Counted from the first letter of the stretch, positions 40,360 through 49,846 are shown. The stretch: 64,000 nt of DNA from Planomonospora sp. ID82291 (GCF_015711645.1 NZ_JABTEX010000001.1:186001-250000); one strand, 5' to 3'. Made by a program: numbers and translations. Notes: generated by a model from the sequence alone, not told the origin.

Positions 40360-41696
40360 GGCGGACCCTCGCCCTGCTCGCCCTCGCCGGCGCGTCGATG
40401 ATCGCCCTGGCCTTCCTCGTCCCCCTGGGGATCATCGTCAAGGAGATCGCCCACACCAGGGCCATCTCCGAGGCCGAGCGGCGGGCCTCGGCGCTCGTCC
40501 CGGTGCTGGCGATCACCACCGACCCGGACCGGCTCCCCCACGCGCTGGCCAGCAGCGGGGCCAGAGACCGCATCGCCGTGCACCTGCCGGGCGGCGGCGC
40601 GGTCGGCGCCGTCCGCGCACCCGCCGCGACCGTGGCCGCGGTCTCCCGGTTGACGCGGGCCGCCACCGTCGAGACCGGCGCCGGTTACCTCCTGCTGCGC
40701 CCGGTCGCCCTGGACGGCGGGCGGACCGTGGTCATCGAGGTCTTCGTGCCCGCCGAGGAGCTGACCCGGGGCGTCGCCCAGTCGTGGGCGGTGCTCGCCG
40801 GGCTCGCCGTGGTGCTGGCCGCGGGCTCGGTGCTGGTCGCCGACCGGCTGGGCGTGCGCATGGTGCGGGCGGCCCGGCGGCTCGGCCGGGCCGCGGGCTC
40901 CCTGGGCGCCGGGGACCTCAGCGTCCGCATCCGGCCCGAGGGACCGCCCGAGCTCGTCACCGCGGCGGAGGCCTTCAACAGCATGGCCGACCGGGTCGTG
41001 CAGCTGCTCGCCGCCGAACGCGAGATGGCCGCCGACCTGTCGCACCGGCTCCGCACCCCGCTGACCGCCCTGCGGCTCAGCCTCGACCACCTGGGCCCGG
41101 AGGCGGAGCCGAGCCGCCACTCCCTCAGCCGGCTGGAGTCCGAGGTCGACCAGATCATCGCGGCGGCCCGCGCCCCCTCCCGCGCTCCGGAGGCCGTCTC
41201 CTGCGACGCGGCCGAGGTGCTGCGCGAGCGGCTCACCTTCTGGTCCGCGCTCGCCGAGGACCAGCAGCGGCCGTGGGAGCTGATCGGCGCCGACGCCCCC
41301 GTCCGCGTCCCGGTCCCGGCGGCCGAGCTCAGCGCCGTCGTGGACGCGCTGCTCGGCAACGTCTTCCGGCACACCCCGCAGGGCGCCGCCTTCACCGTGA
41401 CCCTGCACCAGGGGTCCGGCACGGTGGGCCTGCTCATCGCCGACGCGGGACCGGGCATCCCCGACCCGGCGGCGGCGCTGCGGCGCGGGGCCAGCGGCGC
41501 GGGCTCCACCGGCCTCGGCCTGGACATCGCCCGCCGGCTCGCGGAGTCCTCGGGGGGCGATCTGCGGATCGACGCCTCCGCCTCCGGCGGCGCCCGGGTC
41601 CAGCTCTGGTTCCGCACCGACGCCCGCGACCGCACGCCGCGCACCGCGCGCCGCCTGGTCGGCAGCCGCTGGCCCCGCCGGGAGGCGGACGCCTGA
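40356..41696 (+). CDS. Sensor histidine kinase
   Basis: A 446-aa membrane kinase. TM1 is at residues 1-30, with an extracytoplasmic sensor of about 110 residues and TM2 near 145-170. A HAMP linker leads to the H-box MAADLSHRLRTPLTALRLSL and an ATPase domain with N-box LLGNVFRHTP, G1 ADAGPGIPDP and G2 STGLGLDIARRLAESSGG. It should autophosphorylate on the His and pass phosphate to the upstream-encoded regulator. The signal is unknown. The divergent secreted protein may belong to the same pathway. Confidence 0.93.
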   Translation: MRRTLALLALAGASMIALAFLVPLGIIVKEIAHTRAISEAERRASALVPVLAITTDPDRLPHALASSGARDRIAVHLPGGGAVGAVRAPAATVAAVSRLTRAATVETGAGYLLLRPVALDGGRTVVIEVFVPAEELTRGVAQSWAVLAGLAVVLAAGSVLVADRLGVRMVRAARRLGRAAGSLGAGDLSVRIRPEGPPELVTAAEAFNSMADRVVQLLAAEREMAADLSHRLRTPLTALRLSLDHLGPEAEPSRHSLSRLESEVDQIIAAARAPSRAPEAVSCDAAEVLRERLTFWSALAEDQQRPWELIGADAPVRVPVPAAELSAVVDALLGNVFRHTPQGAAFTVTLHQGSGTVGLLIADAGPGIPDPAAALRRGASGAGSTGLGLDIARRLAESSGGDLRIDASASGGARVQLWFRTDARDRTPRTARRLVGSRWPRREADA

Positions 41697-41810
41697 GGGG
41701 TCCCCGCCGAAGCGATCGAGGCGGGACGCGCTCTGGCGCCGGGACGGACCGGTACCGATCTCACGCGGCCGGAGCAACCCGCCGGCGACACCGCGGCCGG
41801 AAACGGCGGA

Positions 41811-41840
41811 ATCCCGCCCGATCGAGCGATCGGACGGGAT
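41811..41840 (-). terminator. Terminator hairpin of tRNA-Ala copy C
   Basis: Arms ATCCCGCCCGAT and ATCGGACGGGAT pair with one mismatch across a short loop, 43 bp downstream of the tRNA on the minus strand. It is homologous to the hairpins of copies A and B. Confidence 0.7.
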
Positions 41841-41882
41841 CCCGTCACCGTGCTTCGGGCCGTTTCGACGACGGCCCCCAGG

Positions 41883-41955
41883 TGGAGCTATGGGGATTCG
41901 AACCCCAGACCTCCTCCATGCCATGGAGGCGCGCTACCAGCTGCGCCATAGCCCC
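41883..41955 (-). tRNA. tRNA-Ala(GGC), copy C
   Basis: The 73-nt sequence is identical to copies A and B. It lies downstream of the rsfS / histidine phosphatase genes on the same strand, where actinobacteria commonly have a tRNA-Ala, so this is the likely ancestral copy. Confidence 0.95.
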
Positions 41956-42032
41956 TGGTCACCGCTCCGAGTGCTCTCGTCGCGGCGCTCCGGAAGCATA
42001 TAGGGACATCGTCCCGTTCACCTAATCGACGC

Positions 42033-42072
42033 CCGTACGGCTCGCGCCCGTCACCGGGGACGAGCCGTACGG
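42033..42072. terminator. Hairpin after the histidine phosphatase gene
   Basis: 12-bp stem CCGTACGGCTCG / CGAGCCGTACGG with a 16-nt loop, 9 bp beyond the phosphatase stop. The arms are the same palindromic sequence as the terminator at 8987-9017. Confidence 0.6.
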
Positions 42073-42080
42073 CCGTGCGG

Positions 42081-42713
42081 TCAGGTCCGCGTGGCCTCGG
42101 GGCTGTCGTCGCTCTGGACCGGCTCGGGCAGGGTCCCGGCGTTGTGCTCCATCAGCCGCCAGCCCTTGCGCCCCTCCTCCAGCACCGACCACGAGCAGTT
42201 GCCCAGCCCGCCCAGCGCAGGCCAGTGCTCCTGGGGCAGGCCCATCAGCCTGGCGACGCCGAGCCGGATCGCGGCGCCGTGGGAGACCACGACCAGCAGG
42301 CCGTCGGGCTCCAGCCGGGCGGCCCAGCGGCGGACCGCCGCCGACACCCGTTCGGCGACGTCGGCGACGTCCTCTCCGCCCGGGGCCTCCCAGTCGGCGA
42401 ACTCGCGGGGCCAGCCGGTGGAGATCTGCTCCCGGGTGAGCCCCTCCCACTCGCCGCCGCCGCGCTCGCGCAGGTCCTTGTCCACGGCCACGTCCAGGCC
42501 GGTGACCCCGCCCAGCGCCCTGGCGGTGTGCAGGGCGCGCTGGAGGTCGGAGGAGACGATCATGTCGGGACGCAGGTAGGCGAGCAGCCCGGCGGCGCGG
42601 GCGGCCTGGGCCGCACCGGTCTCGTCCAGCGGGATGTCGGTGTGCCCCTGGAACCGCCGCTCGACGTTCCACAGCGTCTGACCGTGCCTCAGGCACACGA
42701 CACGGCGGCTCAT
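42081..42713 (-). CDS. Histidine phosphatase family protein (glucosyl-3-phosphoglycerate phosphatase-like)
   Basis: A 210-aa member of the phosphoglycerate-mutase-like superfamily. The phosphohistidine motif is VVCLRHGQTLWN, the second Arg lies in SSDLQRALHTA, the acid in ERGGGEWEG, and the second His in VVVSHGAAIR. In actinobacteria the gene after rsfS usually encodes the phosphatase acting on glucosyl-3-phosphoglycerate (methylglucose lipopolysaccharide pathway), and the position here agrees. The exact substrate is inferred. The C-terminal tail (VQSDDSPEATRT) is disordered. Confidence 0.8.
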   Translation of the reverse strand: MSRRVVCLRHGQTLWNVERRFQGHTDIPLDETGAAQAARAAGLLAYLRPDMIVSSDLQRALHTARALGGVTGLDVAVDKDLRERGGGEWEGLTREQISTGWPREFADWEAPGGEDVADVAERVSAAVRRWAARLEPDGLLVVVSHGAAIRLGVARLMGLPQEHWPALGGLGNCSWSVLEEGRKGWRLMEHNAGTLPEPVQSDDSPEATRT

Positions 42714-42780
42714 GCAGCCCCCTGCCGGGAGAGGTGAGCCGCCGTACGGCCGTGCCCGGCGGCGCTCGTGCGCCCCGGTC

Positions 42781-43197
42781 TCACCGGGCGTCCTCCGGCG
42801 CCGCCGGCCGGGCGCGCTGCGCGGCGACCTGCGTCACGCTGTCCGGCAGGGCGATGGCGGGGCAGTCCTTCCAGAGGCGCTCCAGCGCGTAGAAGGTGCG
42901 GTCCTCCTCGTGCTGGACGTGCACGACGATGTCGATGAAGTCGAGCAGGACCCAGCGGCCCTCGCGCTCGCCCTCGCGACGGACCGGCTTGACATCGGCC
43001 TCGACGCGCAACCGCTCCTCGATCTCGTCGACGATGGCGCGGACCTGGCGGTCGTTGGTGGCGGAGCAGAGCAGGAACGCGTCGGTGATGACGAGCTGGT
43101 CGCTCACGTCATAGGCGAGGATGTCGTCGGCCAGCTTGTCGGCCGCCGCCTCGGCGGCGATCCTGACGAGCTCGACGGATCTGTCGGTTGCGGTCAC
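42781..43197 (-). CDS. rsfS: Ribosome silencing factor RsfS
   Basis: A 138-aa protein of the RsfS/Iojap family. Conserved text includes DRSVELVRIAAEAAADKLAD, YDVSDQLVITDAFLLCSATN, RQVRAIVDEIEERLR and WVLLDFIDIVVHVQHEEDR. It binds ribosomal protein L14 and blocks subunit joining during slow growth. GTG 43197 is chosen to match relatives that begin TATDRS; GGAGG is 12-13 nt upstream, a little far. The usual neighbour nadD is separated from it here by a lipoprotein gene. Confidence 0.9.
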   Translation of the reverse strand: MTATDRSVELVRIAAEAAADKLADDILAYDVSDQLVITDAFLLCSATNDRQVRAIVDEIEERLRVEADVKPVRREGEREGRWVLLDFIDIVVHVQHEEDRTFYALERLWKDCPAIALPDSVTQVAAQRARPAAPEDAR

Positions 43198-43447
43198 GGT
43201 GTGGGTCAGTCCTCCGGTAGTCGGCGCTGTCACCCCTAAGGATGCCCGGCACGGCCCGCGGCGAAAGCGGGCAGTCAGTACAACGCCTATCGTGTGCCAC
43301 CCGATTCCACACCGCAAACCGATTGCCGGACCGGCCGGAGCGCGGACCGCGTCAGCGGGAGGCCTCCGAAGCGGCGGCGGTCTCCGGCGACCGCGGTCCC
43401 CGGCGACGGCGGTCCCCCACGGCGGCGGCCCCCGGCGGCGGGGACGC

Positions 43448-44551
43448 TCAGTTCCGGTCGTTCAGGGCCGCCAGGTCGAGGACGTTGCAGACCTCCGCCG
43501 TCCTCCACTGGAGGTATCCGGCGTGGGAGATGCCCACCTCCTCCGCCGCCCTCCCCGGGAGGCGCACCGCCGTACGCGTCCGTGCGTCGAGGAGCCAGCC
43601 GGTCCCGCCCTCGCGCCACGCCGCGAAGCGCCCGTGCCGCGAGACGGCGACGCCCCTGGCCCGCGGGCCGATGCCGGCGACGGTGCCGTCGCCGTACTCC
43701 AGGAGGTCCCGGTCCTCGTCCACCCGGGCGATGTACGAGGCCGGATCGGGAACGCCGAGCCGGGTGCCGTCCGGGCCGTAGCGGGCCGGCGAGCCGGTGA
43801 AATCACCCGGATCAGCCGAATCCGGCGCCAGGACGGGGGATTTCGCGAGGAAGGCGTCGCCCTCCCAGGCGATGTCGTACAGTCCCCTCCGCCACGGCCG
43901 GGGGACCTGGTCGCCGGGACCCATGCGGTAGACGCCCACGTCTCCCGGGTCGCCGGAGACGCACGCGGAGAAGTAGAGCTCTCCTCGATGGAAACCGAGG
44001 TCGACGGGGTATTGCCAGCCCATCCCGCAGTACCCCGCGGGACCGCTCCAGGTGTTCATGACCTCTCGGGTCAGGCCGCTGCGGAGGTCGGTGGCCTCGA
44101 GGATCCACCCGCCCGGCTCGTCGTTCCCGAGAAGCTTCACCACGCGCGTGCCGTGCGCCGCCGCGGCGACGGTGTACGACTCGCGCTCCGTGCGCTGCAG
44201 CGGCGCGCTGCGGCCGGTGACGGGGTCGAAGAGGTCGAGGTGGTCGAGGTAGGGAAGCTGCCGGGAGTGCTTGCGGACGATGAGCCGCCCGTCGGGCAGA
44301 GTGCCCACGACGTCACGGGACATCGCGTCTCCGGCGGGGATCCGCAGGATCCTGGCCCGGGGATGGGCCCGGGCGAAAGACGTCTCGGCCCTCCGGACGG
44401 AAGACGGAGTGGGTGAAGGCGTCTCCGGAGGGACGCGGTACTCCGGCAGATCGGCTTCGAAGGGGGAGGGCGACGGCGGTGCGGAGGACCCGCAGGCGCA
44501 GACTCCCATGATCAGAACGGCCGCCGTCGTCACCGTCGTCACCGTCCTCAT
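43448..44551 (-). CDS. Secreted lipoprotein, possible beta-propeller, unknown function
   Basis: A 367-aa protein. The signal peptide MRTVTTVTTAAVLIMGVCAC carries a lipobox-like end, and a Pro/Ser linker follows. The rest is beta-rich with repeating short strands and turns (DGRLIVRKHSRQ, GTRVVKLLGNDE, HGRFAAWREGGT), suggestive of a propeller-like fold, and includes paired Cys. I do not recognise a family. It sits between nadD and rsfS, genes normally adjacent in actinobacteria, so it looks like an insertion into a conserved operon. The start at 44551 is chosen for the signal peptide; a longer frame upstream lacks one. Confidence 0.75.
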   Translation of the reverse strand: MRTVTTVTTAAVLIMGVCACGSSAPPSPSPFEADLPEYRVPPETPSPTPSSVRRAETSFARAHPRARILRIPAGDAMSRDVVGTLPDGRLIVRKHSRQLPYLDHLDLFDPVTGRSAPLQRTERESYTVAAAAHGTRVVKLLGNDEPGGWILEATDLRSGLTREVMNTWSGPAGYCGMGWQYPVDLGFHRGELYFSACVSGDPGDVGVYRMGPGDQVPRPWRRGLYDIAWEGDAFLAKSPVLAPDSADPGDFTGSPARYGPDGTRLGVPDPASYIARVDEDRDLLEYGDGTVAGIGPRARGVAVSRHGRFAAWREGGTGWLLDARTRTAVRLPGRAAEEVGISHAGYLQWRTAEVCNVLDLAALNDRN

Positions 44552-44848
44552 GCGGAAACGGCGCTCCACCCTCGTCCGTGCCGGGACGGGAGGCTTCCGA
44601 TCGCGGATGCCCAGGACGCGGCCGGCGGCGTCCGTGCCCTCGGCACCGTGCCCGGTCTGCCGTCCAGGAGCCACCTGGGCACCCCCGATCGCACTGTTCC
44701 GGAGTACCACCGTAAACGATCGCCACCGGCCGGATGAGACGGATGTCGCTCCTGACCGGCTTCTCCGGTTTCTTCGGATACCCGCGGTTCACGGCCGCGG
44801 GGATCGCCTCCGGGTCCGCGCCGCTCGCGATGCTCGGCGATCCCCTGG

Positions 44849-45469
44849 TCAGTCCTCACCCGACCGGTACAGCCCGCGCTTGTTGATGTACTGCACGATG
44901 CCGTCGGGCACCAGATACCAGATGGGCTCCCCCGAGGCGACCCGCTGCCGGCACTCCGACGACGAGATGGCCAGCGCCGGGATCTCCAGCAGGCTGACCC
45001 GCCCCTCCGGCAGGCCGGGGTCGTGCAGGTGGTGGCCGGGCCGGGTCGCCCCGACGAAGTGCGCGATGGTGAACAGCTCGTCCACGTCGCGCCAGCTCAG
45101 GATCTGGGCGAGGGCGTCGGCCCCGGTGATGAAGTACAGCTCCGTGTCCGGGCCATGGGCGGCGGAGATGTCCCGCAGGGTGTCGATGGTGAAGGTGGGG
45201 CCCGGCCGGTCGACGTCCACCCGGCTCACCGAGAAGCGCGGGTTGGAGGCGGTCGCGATGACGGTCATCAGGTAGCGGTCCTCCGGGGCCGAGACCGCCT
45301 GGTCCGCCTTCTGCCACGGCCGGCCGGTCGGCACGAAGACGACCTCGTCGAGGTCGAAGTGGTGGGCGACCTCGCTGGCGGCCACCAGGTGCCCGTGGTG
45401 GATCGGGTCGAAGGTCCCGCCCATGACGCCCAGACGGCGCTTTCCGTAGCCGGTGGGAGCGTTCATCAT
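44849..45469 (-). CDS. nadD: Nicotinate-nucleotide adenylyltransferase
   Basis: A 206-aa NadD that transfers AMP to nicotinate mononucleotide in NAD synthesis. The HxGH nucleotidyltransferase motif is [17 protein letters not shown], and the second motif [20 protein letters not shown] is intact, with [10 protein letters not shown] in between. ATG 45469 (or 45466) has no Shine-Dalgarno but a TATGGT hexamer (45477-45482) lies 7 nt upstream, fitting a leaderless message. It is divergent from the M48 peptidase. Confidence 0.93.
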   Translation of the reverse strand: MMNAPTGYGKRRLGVMGGTFDPIHHGHLVAASEVAHHFDLDEVVFVPTGRPWQKADQAVSAPEDRYLMTVIATASNPRFSVSRVDVDRPGPTFTIDTLRDISAAHGPDTELYFITGADALAQILSWRDVDELFTIAHFVGATRPGHHLHDPGLPEGRVSLLEIPALAISSSECRQRVASGEPIWYLVPDGIVQYINKRGLYRSGED

Positions 45470-45552
45470 GAAATGGACCATACGCGTGAACCGCACGGAG
45501 CTTTTAACCAGCCCCCGCGCATGCCGCGCAGGGCCGACGTAGCATGCCGGAC

Positions 45553-46569
45553 ATGACCACCACCCCGGATCGCAACCGCGTGCAGCTCCCCGGCATCAGC
45601 TCCCGCGCCTACGAACATCCCGCCGACCGGTCCGCGCTGGTCGCCCTCCGGTCGCTCAGCGGGTTCGACACGGTCCTCAAGCAGATGTCCGGGCTGATCA
45701 GCGAGCGCCGCCTGCGCCTGATCTACCTCGCCTCCGCGGTGCGCACGAGCGACACCCAGTTCCGCGCCCTGCACGACATGGGCCGCGACGCCGCCTACGT
45801 GCTCGACCTCCCCCGCATCCCGGAGATCTACGTCCAGCAGAACCCGCGGGTCCAGGCGATGGCCATCGGCTTCGACGACCCGTTCATCGTCGTCAGCACG
45901 GGCCTGCTCGACCTGATGGACTCCGAGGAGCAGCGCTTCGTCATCGGCCACGAGACCGCGCACATCCTCTCCGGCCACGCGGTCTACCGCACGATGCTGG
46001 ACATCCTCACCCGGCTGGCCACCCGCGTGGCCTGGATCCCGCTCGGCTACATCGGCCTGCGCGCGATCGTGGCGGGGCTGGAGGAGTGGCACCGCAAGTC
46101 CGAGCTCTCCGCCGACCGCGGCGGCCTCCTCGTCGGCCAGGACGCCGACGCCGCCCTGCGGGCGCTGATGAAGCTCGCCGGCGGCTCACGCCTGCACGAG
46201 ATGAACATCGAGGCCTTCCTCGACCAGGCCCGCGAGTACGACACGGCCGGCGACGTCCGCGACGGCCTGCTGAAGGTCCTGAACCTGCTCGGCACGACCC
46301 ACCCGTTCGCGGTCTCCCGCGTCGCCGAACTCGACAAGTGGCGCCGCGGCGGCGAGTACGAAACGATCCTCGGCGGCGCCTACCCCCGCCGCGCCGACGA
46401 CGCCGGCGCCAAGGTCTCCGAGGAGGTCAAGGCCGCCGCCCGGTCCTACCGCGAGTCGTGGTCGCAGTCCCAGGACCCGTTCATCGGCGTCCTGCGCGAC
46501 GTGGCCGAGGGCGCGGTCAACGCCGGCGAGCGCATCTTCAACCGCTTCGCCCGCCGTGACGGCAACTGA
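45553..46569 (+). CDS. M48-family zinc metallopeptidase
   Basis: A 338-aa protein with the zinc-binding helix [14 protein letters not shown] (HExxH, about residues 133-137) and the downstream third ligand in [14 protein letters not shown]. One hydrophobic patch ([16 protein letters not shown]) lies between, so it may be membrane-associated. M48 enzymes (HtpX/Ste24-like) degrade damaged membrane or lipoprotein substrates. ATG 45553 follows a TAGCAT hexamer by 7 nt without a ribosome site, suggesting a leaderless message; ATG 45544 overlaps that hexamer. A strong terminator follows the gene. Confidence 0.88.
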   Translation: MTTTPDRNRVQLPGISSRAYEHPADRSALVALRSLSGFDTVLKQMSGLISERRLRLIYLASAVRTSDTQFRALHDMGRDAAYVLDLPRIPEIYVQQNPRVQAMAIGFDDPFIVVSTGLLDLMDSEEQRFVIGHETAHILSGHAVYRTMLDILTRLATRVAWIPLGYIGLRAIVAGLEEWHRKSELSADRGGLLVGQDADAALRALMKLAGGSRLHEMNIEAFLDQAREYDTAGDVRDGLLKVLNLLGTTHPFAVSRVAELDKWRRGGEYETILGGAYPRRADDAGAKVSEEVKAAARSYRESWSQSQDPFIGVLRDVAEGAVNAGERIFNRFARRDGN

Positions 46570-46593
46570 CCGCCTCGTTTCCTCATCGTTCAT

Positions 46594-46626
46594 AAAAGGT
46601 CCAGGAGGTCATCTCCTGGACCTTTT
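46594..46626 (+). terminator. Rho-independent terminator with A/T-flanked stem
   Basis: AAAAGGTCCAGGAG (46594-46607) pairs perfectly with CTCCTGGACCTTTT (46613-46626) across a 5-nt loop. The stem ends in U residues, making it the most canonical terminator in the window. It ends the M48 gene. Confidence 0.88.
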
Positions 46627-46642
46627 GTGCATGAAAACGGAT

Positions 46643-46671
46643 TTGCGAGCAAAACGCGGCTACTCTACTGT
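46643..46671 (+). promoter_or_regulatory. Sigma70-like promoter for a leaderless secreted-protein gene
   Basis: -35 TTGCGA (46643-46648), a 17-bp spacer and -10 TACTGT (46666-46671), followed 8 nt later by ATG 46680 with no Shine-Dalgarno. The spacing predicts transcription starting at or next to the start codon. Confidence 0.65.
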
Positions 46672-46679
46672 TCCGCCTC

Positions 46680-47450
46680 ATGAGAATCCGCATGATCGCC
46701 GCCCTGACCGGGACGGCGGGTCTTCTCCTGACGGGTACGGCGCACGCCTACCCCGTCAAGGACAAGACGCTGACGCAGAACGCCCTCTACAGCACCGGCG
46801 CGCTCACCGAGACGGAATGCGCCGAGAAGTCCGTCAAGGACGGTGACCCCGCTTCGGCCAGGAAGTATCTGACCGCCGTGCTGAACTGCCTGAACGTCTC
46901 GTGGAAGACGCATCTCGAAGCGGCGGGCCTGCGGTTCACCAAGCCCATCGTCAAGATCTACACCAAGGCTCCCGCCCGTTTCTGCGGTCACAAGTTCGGT
47001 GATTCGGAGGCGTGGCACTGCGCGCAGTCGAGAACGATCGCCATCCGTCTCCACAAGGACCTGCTCGACGAGACGGGCGACCTTTACCTGTTCCATCTCA
47101 TGAGCCAGATGTACGCCTACCACGTCCAGAACCTCGTCGGCATCGACGATGCCTACCAGAACATTCCCTACAAGAACACCTCCGAGCTGAACGAGCAGAT
47201 CCGCCGGGACTCTCTGCAGAGCGACTGCCTGGCCGGGGTGTTCATCAAGAGCGTGTGGCCCTCGCTGGAACGGCCGGTCTCCAACTGGAATCACCTGATG
47301 GGCCTGGTCAAGGACGAAGGCGATACGAAGGGGGAGCCCCGCGTCTACGGCAAGGGAGCCAACCGCGTCTACTGGTCCAAGCGGGGCTACACCACCGGTG
47401 ACCCGGCCTCCTGCAACACCTGGTCCGCGTCTCCGGCGACGGTGAGCTGA
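46680..47450 (+). CDS. Secreted putative metallopeptidase homologue lacking its zinc motif
   Basis: A 256-aa secreted protein with signal peptide MRIRMIAALTGTAGLLLTGTAHA. The mature part resembles the neutral zinc metallopeptidase (YpfJ-like) family: KTHLEAAGLRF, ARFCGHKFGDSEAWHCAQSRTIAI and a helix followed by AYHVQNLVGI. In active members this helix reads HEWGHHVQ. Here it is LMSQMYAYHVQ, so the first His and the catalytic Glu are replaced. Six or more Cys suggest disulfides. It is probably a non-catalytic relative with a binding role. The family link is from recognised pattern, not a search. Confidence 0.7.
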   Translation: MRIRMIAALTGTAGLLLTGTAHAYPVKDKTLTQNALYSTGALTETECAEKSVKDGDPASARKYLTAVLNCLNVSWKTHLEAAGLRFTKPIVKIYTKAPARFCGHKFGDSEAWHCAQSRTIAIRLHKDLLDETGDLYLFHLMSQMYAYHVQNLVGIDDAYQNIPYKNTSELNEQIRRDSLQSDCLAGVFIKSVWPSLERPVSNWNHLMGLVKDEGDTKGEPRVYGKGANRVYWSKRGYTTGDPASCNTWSASPATVS

Positions 47451-47500
47451 CCGGGACCCGGAAAAGGCCGGCCCTCCAAGCCCGCCCTCGCATCCGACCC

Positions 47501-49189
47501 TCAGAGCACCAGCGCGACCACGCGCACGGCCGTCGTGCACACGGCGGCGAAACCGCCCAGCACGACCATCGCGCGCAGCCCCTCCCTGCGGAGCTCCGGG
47601 AGCCGGGCACCGGCCCGCTCCACCTCCCGGCCGGTGATCCATCCGCAGACCACGCCGAACACCACACCGGCGACGGCGACGGGAGCCGGGGCGGGTTGCA
47701 GCCACCATTCCGGGGGCAGCGACCCGCCCATGGTCACCCAGAGGGTGAGGGCGGCCAGCCCGCCGGCCGGGACGCCCGGCCAGACCGCGGCGCTCAGCAG
47801 CGATCCGGCGAGGGCCAGCGGGAAGCCGAGCACGCGCAGGGCTCCCCGGACCCTGGCCGACCGGCGCTTCCTGACCAGCCAGTGCCCCGTCCAGACGGCA
47901 CGGGTCAGAACGACGAACAGGCCGGTGACCGCGAAGGTGGCCAGCGGCCAGATCACCGAGGTCACGACGCAGGGCACCGCCAGCACCGCGAGGACGAGCA
48001 GGGTCAGGTTCCCCGCGGGCAGCGGCCCCGCGGGAATCCCCGCCGCGGCCTCCGCCGCCGGAGAGCCGTCCGCCTGCCGTCCCCGGCCCGTTCCGGGGAC
48101 CACCCGTTCCGCCGTGGGGAGCCGTCGGCCCGGCTTCGCGTTCTCCCCCGTGGTCGCAGGACGCACGCCGCGCGCCGTCCTGCCGCTCTTCAGCGCGGTC
48201 CTCATCCGGGGCTCGGAGCCCGCCGGAGCGGAGCCGGGTCGCTCCGCGCCCGCCCGCTCCTGACCGGCCCTCTCCTGACCGGCCCGCTGCGCACCCGGCT
48301 GCTGCGCGCCCGCCCGGCGCGGACCGGTCCGGATCGCGGACGGCTCCGGCGCCTCCGCGGGCGCCGCCTCGGCGGAGGAGGCGCGCACCAGCCGGGACAG
48401 CCTGCCCGCCAGGAGGGCCGCCGTGGGCCGCTTGGCGGCCTCGCGGTGCAGAGCCGCGCGGATCAGCGGGAGGAGGACCGCCGGAACACCGCCCAGATCC
48501 GCCTGCCCGTTGAGGATGGCGTACATCTGCGCCTCGACCGTGCCCCGTCCGAAGGTGGGGCGGCCGGTCGCGGCGAAGGCGACCGTCGCCGCCCAGGCGT
48601 GGACGTCGGCGGGCTCCCCGACCGGCTCGTCCGCGAACAGTTCGGGGGCGGCGTAGGCCGGGGTGCCCAGGAAGGTGCCGGTCATGGTGAGCCGGGTGGC
48701 GTCCAGGACCTGGGCGATGCCGAAGTCGATGAGCACGGGCCCGCCCGACGGACCCAGCAGGACGTTGGCAGGCTTGAGGTCGCGGTGGACGACCCCCGCC
48801 GCGTGGATGATCGCCAGCGCCGTGGCCAGGCCGTGGGCCAGGCCGACCAGGTCGGCACCCTCCAGGGGGCCGTCGCGCCGTACCCGGTCCAGGAGGGTGT
48901 CGCCCTCGATGTACTCCATGACCAGGTAGGGCCGGTCGCCCTCCAGGTCGGCGTCGAGCACCCGGGCGACGTAGGGGCTCTCCACCCGGCGGAGCGCGCG
49001 GACCTCGCGCTCCAACCGTATGCCGGCCTCCGAGTCGGGGTCGACCGCGTCATGGAGCATCTTGAGCGCGACCTTCTCCCCACGCCGGGCCGTGGCGAGG
49101 TAGACCTCGCCCATGCCGCCCCTGCCGAGGCGATCCACCAGCGTGTACGGGCCGACGCGCCCGAGCCTGCCCACCCGCCCTCCACCCAT
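47501..49189 (-). CDS. Membrane Ser/Thr protein kinase (PknB-like catalytic domain)
   Basis: A 562-aa kinase. The catalytic domain occupies about residues 10-265: glycine loop LGRGGMGEVYLA, Lys in KVALKML, catalytic loop VVHRDLKPANVLL, DFG in VLIDFGIAQ and APE in TPAYAAPEL. A Pro/Ala/Arg-rich linker follows, and then four hydrophobic helices (about 390-560) with no PASTA repeats. The signal input is therefore not peptidoglycan through PASTA. ATG 49189 is chosen; ATG 49204 is in frame five codons upstream. It lies between proA and nadD on the minus strand. Confidence 0.9.
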   Translation of the reverse strand: MGGGRVGRLGRVGPYTLVDRLGRGGMGEVYLATARRGEKVALKMLHDAVDPDSEAGIRLEREVRALRRVESPYVARVLDADLEGDRPYLVMEYIEGDTLLDRVRRDGPLEGADLVGLAHGLATALAIIHAAGVVHRDLKPANVLLGPSGGPVLIDFGIAQVLDATRLTMTGTFLGTPAYAAPELFADEPVGEPADVHAWAATVAFAATGRPTFGRGTVEAQMYAILNGQADLGGVPAVLLPLIRAALHREAAKRPTAALLAGRLSRLVRASSAEAAPAEAPEPSAIRTGPRRAGAQQPGAQRAGQERAGQERAGAERPGSAPAGSEPRMRTALKSGRTARGVRPATTGENAKPGRRLPTAERVVPGTGRGRQADGSPAAEAAAGIPAGPLPAGNLTLLVLAVLAVPCVVTSVIWPLATFAVTGLFVVLTRAVWTGHWLVRKRRSARVRGALRVLGFPLALAGSLLSAAVWPGVPAGGLAALTLWVTMGGSLPPEWWLQPAPAPVAVAGVVFGVVCGWITGREVERAGARLPELRREGLRAMVVLGGFAAVCTTAVRVVALVL

Positions 49190-49365
49190 AGGAGACCACA
49201 CCATAGCGGGCGGGCACGACGATTCCCCGGCGACTCGCCGGACCGGAAGGATCGACGCGGCGGGAAACCGCGCAGGAGCACCGCTCCGGGAGGCGGCGGA
49301 TTCAACGCGGTGGGAGATACCGAACGATCAGTACGGCGGGGACCCGCGAAGGAAGGAGGCGCGGC

Positions 49366-49647
49366 TCACGACCGGCCGGCGTACTGGCGCCGGTCGGCGG
49401 AGCCGTGCCGTTCGGCGGGCTCCCGGTGGTCCCGGCGGTCACCGTGCTCCGCCCCGGACTCCCCGCCGTCCTCGTCGCCCCGGTCGGGGACGAGCAGGCT
49501 CTCCAGCTCGGCCACGGGCTCGGCCGACAGGTCCAGGCGGCCCTTCCGCCGCCAGTTCACGTGCCCCCGGCTCTCCAGGAACAGCATCAGACGATCGACG
49601 CCGAACAGCACGACGCCCACGAAGAGAATCCCGATCACGGTCTGCAT
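49366..49647 (-). CDS. Small membrane protein, DUF6191-like
   Basis: A 93-aa protein. A single N-terminal helix (VIGILFVGVVLFGVDRLMLF) is followed by ESRGHVNWRRKG and AELESLLVPDRG, a pattern I associate with actinobacterial DUF6191 proteins, then a charged tail. Function unknown. ATG 49647 is chosen at the start of the helix; a longer start at 49665 is possible. Confidence 0.6.
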   Translation of the reverse strand: MQTVIGILFVGVVLFGVDRLMLFLESRGHVNWRRKGRLDLSAEPVAELESLLVPDRGDEDGGESGAEHGDRRDHREPAERHGSADRRQYAGRS

Positions 49648-49846
49648 GGGGGCCAATCCAACCACCCCTGCCCACTGCGGAGCGCATCGACACGTTCACA
49701 TACCGCGACTTTCGATGTCCTTCACCGGACCGTGAACGAACCCGCGGAGCCCGCCCGGGGCCCCGCGGCCCGTCCGCCCCGCCGGAACCACCGACGGGAG
49801 AGACCCGGCCCCGCCGGAACCCACCCGGGCAGCAGGCGCCCGATCC

